DNA from: Bacteroidia bacterium
GTDB lineage: Bacteria > Bacteroidota > Bacteroidia > Bacteroidales > Paludibacteraceae
Direction: 5' to 3'
NCBI GenBank assembly: GCA_021152555.1
Contig: JAGKVE010000014.1
Location: 1-46,970, forward strand
DNA length: 46,970 nt
Positions 18,388 through 26,763 of the stretch are shown here, in pieces. Within the stretch, counting starts at the first letter, position 1; the number at the start of each line of letters is the position of its first letter. The notes under the pieces are model-generated. The model did no database searches, had not been told where the DNA came from, and saw only the letters and a program-made list of their open reading frames with translations. Made by a program: the position numbers and the translations under genes.

Positions 18388-19989
18388 TTACCACACTTCC
18401 TGGGGGTGCTCGGATTCCTTTTTAGGGTAGTCGATAGAGAAGTGCAGTCCGCGACTTTCTTTGCGTTCCAACGCCTGACGAGTAATGAGATAACCTACGT
18501 TAATCATGTTACGCAGTTCGCATATATCTTTTGTGGCTTTTACACGCTTGAACAGGTCCTCTGTCTCTTCATACAACACATCCAATCGTTCCCAAGCACG
18601 GCGCAGACGAACATCCGAACGCACGATACCGACATATGTGGACATAATCTGTCCCACTTCTTTAACATCTTGCGCAATTAATACACGTTCTTCAATGCTC
18701 ATCGTCCCTTCGTCATTCCACTCGGGAATATGCTCATTAAAATCATACTCTTCTATAACACTGAGACTGTGTTTTGCAGCAACGTCTGCATAGACGACCG
18801 CTTCAATAAGAGAGTTAGATGCCAAACGGTTACCGCCATGCAATCCCGTACATGAGCACTCGCCGACGGCATAGAGTCTGCGGATAGATGACTGGCCATC
18901 CAAATCTACCTTGATACCGCCACACATATAATGAGCGCATGGTGCCACAGGAATATATTCTTTGGTAATATCAATACCTATTGACAGACACTTGGCATAG
19001 ATATTTGGGAAATGATGTCTGGTTTCTTCGGGATCTTTATGCGTCACGTCAAGACACACATGGTCAATGGCATGAATCTTCATCTCGTTATCTATCGCGC
19101 GAGCCACTATATCACGCGGCGCGAGGGACAGACGCGGGTCATATTTCTGCATGAACTCCTCGCCGTTTGGCAGGCGGAGGATACCTCCATATCCGCGCAT
19201 TGCCTCTGTGATGAGATATGCCGGATGAGTCTCTTTGAGGTTGTAGAGACTGGTCGGGTGGAACTGAACAAACTCCATATCTTTGACCAATCCCTTAGCG
19301 CGATAAACCATCGCTATGCCGTCACCCGTTGCAATCTCCGGGTTGGTGGTTGTAGCATACACGGCCCCTGTTCCGCCTGTTGCCATCAATGTGATACGGC
19401 TGAGATACGTGTCGATTTTTTGTGTTTCAGGATTAAGGATATATGCACCATAACATTCTATATCCGGTGTACGACGGGTTACACGGACTCCTAAATGGTG
19501 CTGCGTGATGATTTCAACGGCAAAATGGTTCTCTAACACCTCAATATACGGGTTGTTTCTAACAGCCTCCATCAGCCCGCGTTGAATCTCAGCCCCTGTA
19601 TCGTCAGCGTGATGCAGAATGCGGAACTCGGAGTGTCCACCTTCGCGGTGCAAATCAAAAGAGCCGTCTTCTTTTTTATCAAAATTAACACCCCAATGAA
19701 CCAATTCCTCGATTCCACGCGGTGCATTGCGTACCACTTGTTCTACGGCTGCAGGGTCACTCAGCCAATCGCCGGCTACCATCGTGTCGTGGATATGTTT
19801 CTCAAAATCATCCACCATCAGGTTTGTAACGGATGCTATGCCACCTTGTGCTTTCGCCGTATTCGCCTCTTCAAGGGTGGTTTTGCAGCATAACGCTATG
19901 CGGTATCTTCCGGAGCGGGCTACCTTGAGCGCAAAACTCATGCCTGCGACTCCTCCGCCAATAATTAAAAAATCGTACTTTCTTGTCAT
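18388..19989 (-). CDS. nadB: L-aspartate oxidase
   Basis: A 533-residue FAD enzyme oxidising L-aspartate to iminoaspartate for NAD synthesis. Evidence: N-terminal FAD fold YDFLIIGGGVAGMSFAL, TAKAQGGIAS, the substrate loop LHREGGHSEFRILHH, MEFVQFHPTSL, and SCTGLHGGNRLASNSLIEAV. Start set at ATG 19989: 17 more upstream codons are open, but they run back over the promoter (-7 box 20010-20017). No nadA or nadC follows, unlike many genomes. It leads a long operon reaching the phosphoethanolamine transferase gene. Confidence 0.94.
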   Translation of the reverse strand: MTRKYDFLIIGGGVAGMSFALKVARSGRYRIALCCKTTLEEANTAKAQGGIASVTNLMVDDFEKHIHDTMVAGDWLSDPAAVEQVVRNAPRGIEELVHWGVNFDKKEDGSFDLHREGGHSEFRILHHADDTGAEIQRGLMEAVRNNPYIEVLENHFAVEIITQHHLGVRVTRRTPDIECYGAYILNPETQKIDTYLSRITLMATGGTGAVYATTTNPEIATGDGIAMVYRAKGLVKDMEFVQFHPTSLYNLKETHPAYLITEAMRGYGGILRLPNGEEFMQKYDPRLSLAPRDIVARAIDNEMKIHAIDHVCLDVTHKDPEETRHHFPNIYAKCLSIGIDITKEYIPVAPCAHYMCGGIKVDLDGQSSIRRLYAVGECSCTGLHGGNRLASNSLIEAVVYADVAAKHSLSVIEEYDFNEHIPEWNDEGTMSIEERVLIAQDVKEVGQIMSTYVGIVRSDVRLRRAWERLDVLYEETEDLFKRVKATKDICELRNMINVGYLITRQALERKESRGLHFSIDYPKKESEHPQEVW

Positions 19990-20009
19990 GTTTATATTGA
20001 AACTGCGTG

Positions 20010-20041
20010 CAAAGGTACTACAAAAATCGGACATACGCAAA
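20010..20041 (-). promoter_or_regulatory. Promoter of nadB operon
   Basis: Minus strand: TTTG (TTTGCGTATG), 20 bp, TACCTTTG. A 7-bp inverted repeat CGCAAAT-AA-ATTTGCG (20036-20051) covers the -33 box and could be an operator, though half of it is the promoter motif itself. Confidence 0.8.
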
Positions 20042-20061
20042 TAAATTTGCGTTTTTTCGCG

Positions 20062-20775
20062 TTATAATGCCTTGCACAGCGCAAACACGCTGAATTTTGC
20101 ACCCCTGAATGCCCGCATAGTGCGCAGACAAGCCTTCATGGTCTCTCCTGTTGTAACCAAATCATCAACTACCAGAATATGTTTATGGTACATTTGTTCC
20201 GGATGATTGACAGAGAAGGCTTCCTGAACATTTGTTTTACGACCTTCACTATCCTGAAGAGCCTGTTTGGGTGTGTTTTTTATGCGGGTCACATGGGTGG
20301 TGTCTATAGGGATACCTGTTATTTCACTAATCCCTCGGGCAATGTATTCCGACTGGTTATACCCGCGTTCTTTCATTCGTTTCGGATGAAGGGGTATTGG
20401 AACAATCACGTCGATTTCATCGAAGAAATTCTCGTCTTTCCAATCGAGTATTGCCTGTCGTGCAAGCCAGAATCCGAGTTCCGGTTGGTCGGTGTATTTC
20501 ATGCGGTGAATGACGCGCCGGATGGGATGATTTTTCTCATAGAATAAAAATGCAGCAGCACGCTCCAAATGTAAAATTTGTTTGCGTGCTGTTTGACCAT
20601 CCGTAAGTGCCGTTTCTGTACTATTTTCCCGCATGTAAGCCTGCTCGGTACGAGGTAATTTACGCCAGCAATCCACACAAATCCATTCAATATGGTCTGT
20701 CTCTATCTGTTGATTGCTGATATACCTCCCGCAAAACGGGCATGTCCGCGGATAAAAGAGACTAAAGAGTGACAC
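20062..20775 (-). CDS. comF: ComF-family phosphoribosyltransferase-like protein
   Basis: A 237-residue protein with an N-terminal zinc ribbon (CPFC near residue 12, then CVDCW) and a PRTase domain ending in the PRPP motif ILVVDDLVTTGETM. VPIPLHPKRMKERGYNQSEYIA is the ComF hallmark. ComF is needed for DNA uptake in naturally competent bacteria; function in Bacteroidota is not settled. The only suitable start is GTG at 20775, overlapping the uxaA stop by 14 bp, so translation is probably coupled. Confidence 0.9.
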   Translation of the reverse strand: MSLFSLFYPRTCPFCGRYISNQQIETDHIEWICVDCWRKLPRTEQAYMRENSTETALTDGQTARKQILHLERAAAFLFYEKNHPIRRVIHRMKYTDQPELGFWLARQAILDWKDENFFDEIDVIVPIPLHPKRMKERGYNQSEYIARGISEITGIPIDTTHVTRIKNTPKQALQDSEGRKTNVQEAFSVNHPEQMYHKHILVVDDLVTTGETMKACLRTMRAFRGAKFSVFALCKAL

Positions 20776-22243
20776 CGTTCTTGAAGATAGCTATCTCGTG
20801 GTAACCGTTTTTCTCGTTGTTGGTCTTCGTGCCGTTGGCGACATCGATAACAAACTCTGCAAAACGCTTTGCCACTTGTTCCATCGGCTCGCCTTCTGCA
20901 ATTACTCCGGCATTGAAATCAATCCAATTCGGCTTGTTCTTGTAGAGGTTTGAGTTGGTAGAAATCTTCATCGTCGGAACGTACGTACCAAACGGTGTAC
21001 CTCTACCGGTGGTAAAGAGCACCATGTGGCAACCGCAGGAAGCGAGCGCAGTCGATGCCACCAAGTCATTTCCGGGAGCGGAAAGAAGGTTCAACCCCTT
21101 CACTTGCAGCCGCTCACCATAACCCATCACGCCGCGAACAAGTGACTTGCCGCATTTCTGCGTACAACCGAGCGCTTTGTCCTCCAGTGTGGAGATACCT
21201 CCGGCTTTGTTACCCGGGGACGGGTTTTCGCCCACCGGCTCACCATGGCTCAGGAAATAATCCTTGAAATCGTTGATGAGAGACACGGTTTGGTCGAATA
21301 GTTCGCGGTTGGCGCAGCGGTCCATGAGGATTGTCTCGGCGCCGAACATCTCCGGCACTTCGGTCAGCACGGTCGTGCCGCCTTGGGCTACAAGCCAGTC
21401 AGAAAGACAACCGAGCAACGGGTTGGCTGTAATACCGCTGAATCCGTCCGAACCGCCGCATTTGAGACCCACTCGCAGTTCGCTCAAAGGCACTGCCACG
21501 CGTTTGTCGTGCTGCGTCTTGGTATAGAGCTCGCGCAGAATGGGCATACAGTACTCTACTTCGTCACCCTCGATCTTCTGCGTCACAACGAACTTCACTC
21601 GGTCTTCATCAATCTCTCCGCAGAACTCTTTGAAGACGTCCGGCTGGTTGTTCTCGCATCCGAGACTGACAACAAGGATAGCTCCTGCGTTCGGATGGTG
21701 TATCATGTCGCGCAGGATTTTTTTGGTATTCTCGTGGTCGTCACCTAACTGCGAACAGCCATAGTTATGCGGGAAAGCGAAGATATTGTCCGCGCCTGTC
21801 TCTTGGCGAAGCCGCTCGGCGCATTTCTGGATGATGCCGTTCACGCAGCCAACGGTCGGAATAATCCACACTTCGTTGCGGATACCCACTTGTCCGTCTT
21901 TACGGCGATAGCCCATAAAAGTTCTGGATTCATCGGGTATATTCAAAACAACCTCTTTGGGGTGGTACTCATAGGAGAGCAGTCCGGCGAGGTTAGTCTT
22001 GATGTTGTTCTCATTCATCCAAGAGCCTGCTTTCTTTGCCTCTTTGGCATGACCGATTGGAAAGCCGTACTTGATGACATTCTCTCCCTCTGCAAGGTCT
22101 TTGATGGCAATCTTGTGTCCGGCAGGCACGTCTTCGAGAACCTTAATCTGCTTGCCATCCACTTTGATAACAGTCCCTGCCGACTGTGGCTGTATAGCTA
22201 CAACCACATTGTCGGCGGGATTGATTTTTAAGATGTTGGTCAT
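20762..22243 (-). CDS. uxaA: Altronate dehydratase
   Basis: A 493-residue enzyme converting D-altronate to 2-keto-3-deoxygluconate in galacturonate breakdown. The N-terminal ~90 residues are an SAF domain (ILKINPADNVVVAI, VPAGHKIAIKDLAEG). The large domain has GYRRKDGQVGIRNEVWIIPT, LVVSLGCENNQ, GLKCGGSDGFSGITANP and TTGRGTPFG. Start chosen at ATG 22243; the 17 additional open codons upstream are not conserved-looking and run into a structured intergenic element. It follows uxaB by 115 bp and precedes comF. Confidence 0.94.
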   Translation of the reverse strand: MTNILKINPADNVVVAIQPQSAGTVIKVDGKQIKVLEDVPAGHKIAIKDLAEGENVIKYGFPIGHAKEAKKAGSWMNENNIKTNLAGLLSYEYHPKEVVLNIPDESRTFMGYRRKDGQVGIRNEVWIIPTVGCVNGIIQKCAERLRQETGADNIFAFPHNYGCSQLGDDHENTKKILRDMIHHPNAGAILVVSLGCENNQPDVFKEFCGEIDEDRVKFVVTQKIEGDEVEYCMPILRELYTKTQHDKRVAVPLSELRVGLKCGGSDGFSGITANPLLGCLSDWLVAQGGTTVLTEVPEMFGAETILMDRCANRELFDQTVSLINDFKDYFLSHGEPVGENPSPGNKAGGISTLEDKALGCTQKCGKSLVRGVMGYGERLQVKGLNLLSAPGNDLVASTALASCGCHMVLFTTGRGTPFGTYVPTMKISTNSNLYKNKPNWIDFNAGVIAEGEPMEQVAKRFAEFVIDVANGTKTNNEKNGYHEIAIFKNGVTL

Positions 22244-22261
22244 AATATCAGTCGAAAGTCG

Positions 22262-22341
22262 AAAGACAAAAGACCGGTCACATTGTGACCTCAAAGCACC
22301 ATGCGGCTTTCTACTTTGAGCGTTAGCGGTCTTTATTCTTT
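22262..22341 (-). other. Structured intergenic element between uxaB and uxaA
   Basis: The 115-bp gap can fold as a three-way junction. The outer stem joins AAAGACAAAAGACCG (22262-22276) to 22327-22341 with 13 of 15 pairs. Inside are the palindrome GGTCACATTGTGACC (22276-22290) and a 7-bp stem CTCAAAG/CTTTGAG (22290-22296 with 22314-22320). A 14-bp direct repeat AGCGTTAGCGGTCT lies at 22319 and 22343. It could be a processed or regulatory RNA segment, or a DNA operator at the palindrome. No known family recognised. Confidence 0.45.
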
Positions 22342-22358
22342 CAGCGTTAGCGGTCTAT

Positions 22359-23891
22359 TTAGAACAAACTTTTGATCTTGGCAATCACGTCATCCTCCTT
22401 GTCGGCAGCGAGCATAAGTTGAACTGTCTTGAGCATACCGATGGACTCAATCGAGTTGAGGTAGAGTTCAACAAGGTCGGTGAGACCCGGAATCTTGTTG
22501 AGGTCTTCTTTGCTCTCTTTCCAGATAATGTCGGTTGCACCGAGCACACCTTCTGCTACTTTGCGGGTATCGCCGGTTGCCCAGAGTTCTTTCAGCAGGT
22601 CCATGATCTCCTGTGCATCGTTCGGCTGGATAGGTGCACCATCCTCGCGGGTTCCGCCTTTATAGTACTCGATGATAGCAGCCAGACCGAGAACCAAACC
22701 TTCAGGAAGCTCGCCCTTACGCTCAAGATAAGTCTTCAGTCCCGGCAGGTCGCGGGTCTCGAATTTCGGGAACGAGTTGAGCATGATGCTGGTCACCTGA
22801 TGGTCAACATACGGGTTGTTGAAACGCTCCAAAACACTCTCGCCGTACGCTTTGAGTTCGTCCTTCGGCAGGTTGAGGGTCTCAAGGAGTTCATCAAACA
22901 TCACTTTGTGGATATATTTGCCCAGCACCTCATGGTTGCAGGCATCGCGTACGATGTTCACGCCGCTGAGGTAGGAAACAGGGCTGAGCACAGTGTGCGG
23001 ACCGTTGAGCAGTGTCACTTTGCGCTCGTGGTACGGTTTCTCGCTCTCCGCGATGAGGACGTTCAGACCGGCTTTGTTAGCAGGGAACTCTGCCTCAAGT
23101 TCGGCAATGGACATATTCTCCGGTTTCTCGATTACCCACAGGTGGAAAATCTCAGCCTGTACAACAAGGTTGTCGTTGTAACCGATCTTCTCTTGAATAT
23201 CAGCAATGTCTTTGCGCGGGAAGCCCGGTACGATGCGGTCAACGAGCGTTGCGCATACGTAGTTGTATTTCTCAAACCACTCCTTGAAGCCCTTGTAGTC
23301 TGCTCCGAAATCGTCTTTCCAGAGCTCGATGTACTTGCGGATGCAGTCTTTGAGGTGGTGTCCGTTGAGGAAAATCAGCTCGCATGGCATGAAGATAAGT
23401 CCTTTGGTCGGGTCTCCGTTGAAGGTCTTATAGCGGCGGAAAAGGAGTTGGACAAGCTTGCCCGGATAAGAGCTTGCGGGAGCGTCGGTGAACTTGCAGC
23501 TGTCGTCGAAAGTGATACCGGCCTCTGTGGTGTTGGAGATAACAAAACGGATATCGGGCTGCTCGGCGAGAGCCATGAATGCCCAGTTCTGCGAGTAGGG
23601 ATTCAGCGCACGGCTGATGACGTCGATACGCTCTAACGAGTTAACAGCCTTGCCTTCCAAACGTCCCTGCAAGTTAACGTGATAAAGGCAGTCCTGACCG
23701 TTCAGCCACTCTACCATACCTTTCTCGATTGGCTGAACTACAACGACAGAACCGTTGAAATTGGTCTTTGCGTTCATGTTCCAAACAATCCAGTCCACGA
23801 ATGCACGGAGGAAGTTACCTTCACCAAACTGGATAATTCTTTCGGGAGCTACGCTCTTCGGCGCCGTCCACTTGTTAAGTGCTTTTTTCAT
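22359..23891 (-). CDS. uxaB: Tagaturonate reductase
   Basis: A 510-residue NAD-dependent polyol-type dehydrogenase reducing D-tagaturonate to D-altronate. IIQFGEGNFLRAFVDW is the dinucleotide-binding start of UxaB. Further blocks are ISNTTEAGI, FMPCELIFLNGHHL, VDRIVPGFP, the KVTLLNGPHT active-site region and RFNNPYVDHQVTSIM. First gene of the uxaB-uxaA-comF unit behind a canonical promoter. No hexuronate isomerase (uxaC) or KDG kinase lies in the window, so the pathway must be completed elsewhere. Confidence 0.94.
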   Translation of the reverse strand: MKKALNKWTAPKSVAPERIIQFGEGNFLRAFVDWIVWNMNAKTNFNGSVVVVQPIEKGMVEWLNGQDCLYHVNLQGRLEGKAVNSLERIDVISRALNPYSQNWAFMALAEQPDIRFVISNTTEAGITFDDSCKFTDAPASSYPGKLVQLLFRRYKTFNGDPTKGLIFMPCELIFLNGHHLKDCIRKYIELWKDDFGADYKGFKEWFEKYNYVCATLVDRIVPGFPRKDIADIQEKIGYNDNLVVQAEIFHLWVIEKPENMSIAELEAEFPANKAGLNVLIAESEKPYHERKVTLLNGPHTVLSPVSYLSGVNIVRDACNHEVLGKYIHKVMFDELLETLNLPKDELKAYGESVLERFNNPYVDHQVTSIMLNSFPKFETRDLPGLKTYLERKGELPEGLVLGLAAIIEYYKGGTREDGAPIQPNDAQEIMDLLKELWATGDTRKVAEGVLGATDIIWKESKEDLNKIPGLTDLVELYLNSIESIGMLKTVQLMLAADKEDDVIAKIKSLF

Positions 23892-23963
23892 AACATGTAT
23901 ATTTTAGTTAAACGAATTATTATGCGTAATTGGCATAAACAAAAGTCGGAACCTTTGCCGCTG

Positions 23964-23995
23964 CAAAGGTACGAAAAAAAAATAACATACGCAAA
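23964..23995 (-). promoter_or_regulatory. Promoter of uxaB operon
   Basis: Minus strand: TTTG (TTTGCGTATG), 20 bp, TACCTTTG; about 70 bp before the uxaB ATG. It is back to back with the helicase promoter, the two -33 boxes being 34 bp apart. Confidence 0.85.
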
Positions 23996-24029
23996 TACCT
24001 GCTTATTTTTTCTCAAAAGTTGTCAAAAA

Positions 24030-24061
24030 TTTGCGTATTTCAAAAAAAAGCAGTACTTTTG
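24030..24061 (+). promoter_or_regulatory. Promoter of the DEAD-box helicase gene
   Basis: TTTG (TTTGCGTATT), 20 bp, TACTTTTG; -7 box ends 31 bp before the ATG at 24093. Confidence 0.85.
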
Positions 24062-24092
24062 TAGTCGAATTGAAGAGAAAAAAGCAGCAAGT

Positions 24093-25331
24093 ATGTATTT
24101 TGATGAATTAGCCCTGTCGGACGATGTATTGGATGCGTTATGGGACATGCATTTTGACGAATGTACACCGGTCCAGGAGAAGACAATCCCCATTATTTTA
24201 GAGGGACGTGATGTTATTTCGTGCGCGCAGACAGGTACGGGCAAGACTGCTGCGTACATTTTACCCTTACTGACAAATCTGGCATATGATGGCCACGATC
24301 CGGACAAACTAAATGCCATCATCATGGCACCGACCCGGGAACTGGCACAACAGATAGACCAGCAGATGGAAGGTTTCGGATTTTACGTGCCGTTCTCTTC
24401 GGTAGCTATATACGGCGGCAAAGACAACGGAGCATGGGGCACACAGGTGACGGGGTTGCAGAAAGGAGCAGATATAGTGATTGCTACTCCGGGGAGGCTG
24501 CTGAGCCAGATGAACATATACAATATTGATTTTTCGGGTGTCAAGTATTTTATTCTTGATGAGGCGGACCGCATGCTCGACATGGGGTTCTACGACGACA
24601 TCATGACCATAGTTAACAGATTGCCGAAGGACCGTCAGACAATCATGTTCTCCGCAACAATGCCCGACCGGATACGAAAGATGGCGAAAGCAATCATGCG
24701 TCAGCCCGCTGAGGTGCAGATAGCGGTATCCAGACCGCCGGAGACAATCAAACAAATGCATGAGTTTCTGAACGAAGCCGATAAATCAGAACGCGTACAA
24801 CAGTTATTGGAAGGCCGCCATTTGAACAAAGTGATTCTTTTTGCAGGAAAGAAACAACGCGTAAAAGACCTCACGCGCGTGTTACGCTCCTTACATATTG
24901 ACGCGCGCGCGATGCACAGCGACCTCGAGCAGAGCGAGCGCGACCAAGTGATGTTGGATTTCCGCAACGGTAAAGTAGAGGTTTTAGTGGCAACGGACGT
25001 AGTCGCACGGGGAATAGACGTGACGGACGTGCCGTTAGTCATCAACTATGATGTGCCGCATGATCCCGAGGACTATGTCCACCGTATCGGTAGAACGGCA
25101 CGCGCGGAAAACAGCGGAGAAGCAATGACGTTAGTCTCGCCCGAGGATAAATATTACTGGAAAAGGATAGAGCGTTTCTTGGATCCTACAAATGGCGGAT
25201 CCTCCACTCGTTCGGATAAAGGTTGTTCAAGCGGTTCCCGACGTTCTTCGCGAAACCGAGGGCGACACTTTCATAGGTCAAAAGGACCAGCCCGATCGGC
25301 ACATCGGGGAGGTTCAAAGCCTCTGTCCTGA
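24093..25331 (+). CDS. DEAD-box RNA helicase, RhlE-like
   Basis: A 412-residue ATP-dependent RNA helicase with all core motifs: Q motif region (CTPVQEKTIP), AQTGTGKTAAYILP, PTRELAQQ, TPGRLL, DEADRMLDMGF, SAT, the ARGIDV region (VVARGIDVTDVP) and HRIGRTAR. Relatives remodel rRNA or mRNA structure, often in the cold. Start set at ATG 24093 because the frame further upstream covers the promoter. The last ~48 residues (365-412), rich in Arg, Ser and Gly, are encoded antisense to the 3' end of the downstream methyltransferase gene. Basic tails are common in RhlE proteins, but this origin is unusual. Confidence 0.92.
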   Translation: MYFDELALSDDVLDALWDMHFDECTPVQEKTIPIILEGRDVISCAQTGTGKTAAYILPLLTNLAYDGHDPDKLNAIIMAPTRELAQQIDQQMEGFGFYVPFSSVAIYGGKDNGAWGTQVTGLQKGADIVIATPGRLLSQMNIYNIDFSGVKYFILDEADRMLDMGFYDDIMTIVNRLPKDRQTIMFSATMPDRIRKMAKAIMRQPAEVQIAVSRPPETIKQMHEFLNEADKSERVQQLLEGRHLNKVILFAGKKQRVKDLTRVLRSLHIDARAMHSDLEQSERDQVMLDFRNGKVEVLVATDVVARGIDVTDVPLVINYDVPHDPEDYVHRIGRTARAENSGEAMTLVSPEDKYYWKRIERFLDPTNGGSSTRSDKGCSSGSRRSSRNRGRHFHRSKGPARSAHRGGSKPLS

Positions 25332-26526
25332 GGTACGCTAAAGCCTGTTCTCGGGTCAATGCCACATTAGGGAAGGCCTCTTTGCGGAGGTCTTTCAGCA
25401 TACTGAGACTATGCTGCGGGGCAATACCGCGACCACGTTCCTCTCCAAGACCGAAGCCGGTGGAGATACAGGTCAGCTGTGTGGACAGCCATTCAATGAT
25501 TTCCTTGTACTTCATCGGGTAAGCGGTTGCAAAACGGTCCGAGTACCGGATGGCCCAGTCATCGGGATGTTGCAGCCAGCTGCGCATCACAGGCAGGTAC
25601 TCGGGATGCGGCATTGTGTTCTCTTTTTTGGGCACTTTGATTTTGACCGGGTCCAAGGGCTCGTCATGCTTGCGGAGTGCGCAGAGGTAAAAGCCTTCTC
25701 CTTTGGCTTTGTGCGGGTAAAAATGATAACCTACAGACCCCTCAACGATTCCCCATTCGGGTTCATAATCAATAGGCAGCACATCTGCACCGAGTGTCTC
25801 GGCAAGCCATTCGACGTTTTTCTCGTTTTCCTCTTCGTTGAAGGTACAGGTGGAGTAGAGCAAAAGTCCTCCGGGTTTGAGAGCATCCCATACATCCATG
25901 AGAATAGCGCGTTGCCGCTCGGCGCATAACTTGACCGCCTTCAAGCTCCACTCATTGCGTGCCTGCTCATCCTTGCGGAACATGCCTTCGCCGGAACATG
26001 GGGCATCGACAAGAAGACAATCGAACAGATGTTTGCAACGTTCCCCGTATTCAGCCGGCGTGTTATGGGTTACCACTGTATTGCCGTTGCCCCATTTCTG
26101 CACATTCTCGCTGAGGATGAAGACGCGTTGACGAACCACTTCGTTGCTGAGCAGCAAACCGTTCGAACCGAGATACTCACTGATAAGCGTTGACTTGCCT
26201 CCCGGAGCTGCACATAAATCCAGCACAATGGACGACGGATCGAGATATTGCTTCAGGGCTTGCTGGATAAACATGGAAGATGCTTCCTGAACATAGTAGC
26301 AACCGGCGTGGAAAAGCGGGTCAAGAGTAAACTGGGGGCGCTCGCTCAGATAATATCCGTCAATATGCCAAGGCACTTCATCTGTGTCGCAGTCAAACGT
26401 CAGCACGTCAAGTTTGGAGTTGAGCCGTATAGAGGTAACAGGCGCTGTCTCAAGCGCCTTGATCAGCAGTGCGGCTTCGTTGCCCATCTGCTGGTGCATA
26501 CTCTCTATGAAATCAACGGGTATCAT
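25186..26526 (-). CDS. RsmF/NOL1-NOP2-Sun family rRNA (cytosine-5) methyltransferase
   Basis: A 446-residue protein. The SAM-binding Rossmann domain has LDLCAAPGGKSTLISEYL and DCLLVDAPCSGEG (Cys177, product release) and YSTCTFNEEENE (Cys227, catalytic). The C-terminal PUA-like part ends GFAKNVGNRLNNLYPNEWRI, the conserved end of the Bacteroidota RsmF-like family. It is expected to form 5-methylcytidine in 16S rRNA. Start chosen at ATG 26526 (MIPVDFIESM); the longer open frame runs through its own promoter at 26569-26600. Its 3' end overlaps the convergent helicase gene by 146 bp. Confidence 0.9.
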   Translation of the reverse strand: MIPVDFIESMHQQMGNEAALLIKALETAPVTSIRLNSKLDVLTFDCDTDEVPWHIDGYYLSERPQFTLDPLFHAGCYYVQEASSMFIQQALKQYLDPSSIVLDLCAAPGGKSTLISEYLGSNGLLLSNEVVRQRVFILSENVQKWGNGNTVVTHNTPAEYGERCKHLFDCLLVDAPCSGEGMFRKDEQARNEWSLKAVKLCAERQRAILMDVWDALKPGGLLLYSTCTFNEEENEKNVEWLAETLGADVLPIDYEPEWGIVEGSVGYHFYPHKAKGEGFYLCALRKHDEPLDPVKIKVPKKENTMPHPEYLPVMRSWLQHPDDWAIRYSDRFATAYPMKYKEIIEWLSTQLTCISTGFGLGEERGRGIAPQHSLSMLKDLRKEAFPNVALTREQALAYLRTEALNLPDVPIGLVLLTYESVALGFAKNVGNRLNNLYPNEWRIRHL

Positions 26527-26568
26527 GTTGCCAGCTTTTCCGTTAGCATCCAGTTTCAAAATCGGTTG

Positions 26569-26600
26569 CAAAAGTACTGCTTTTTTTTGACATACGCAAT
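26569..26600 (-). promoter_or_regulatory. Promoter of the RsmF-like gene
   Basis: Minus strand: ATTG (ATTGCGTATG), 20 bp, TACTTTTG; 42 bp before the ATG at 26526. It is the left end of repeat copy A. Confidence 0.75.
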
Positions 26601-26669
26601 AGTTTTTACGAAAAAGTACATTTTCTTGAGCCAAAATTTGGATAATTATTTTTTTTGTGTATCTTTGCA
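26571..26669 (+). repeat. Copy A of a ~100-bp promoter-bearing direct repeat
   Basis: Nearly identical to 33921-34020 in the same orientation, differing at about four positions plus one inserted base. Both copies start AAAGTACTG, share ACATACGCAATAG and TTTTCTTGAGCCAAAATTTG, and end TGTATCTTTGCA. It carries a promoter on each strand. The two copies bracket the giant surface protein gene and its leader (about 7.35 kb). Confidence 0.9.
26637..26667 (+). promoter_or_regulatory. Promoter of the giant surface protein gene
   Basis: TTTG, 19 bp, TATCTTTG. The -7 box ends 373 bp before the start codon, so the transcript has a leader of about 365 nt that holds the folded element at 26764-26957. Confidence 0.7.
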
Positions 26670-26763
26670 GCGTGAAATCGAAAATGCCCGTAATATGCCA
26701 ATGGTGCATGTGAGTACAACGAGAAATGCGGGAATATAATAAGTAGATAACATATAGACATAG

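Noticed and set aside
22419..23636. 405-codon open frame antisense to uxaB
   Set aside because: Fully covered by a conserved gene in the other strand; composition is that of a mirror frame and no family is recognised.
23679..24092. N-terminal extension of the helicase frame
   Set aside because: It overlaps uxaB and both divergent promoters; the ATG at 24093 gives the normal family start.
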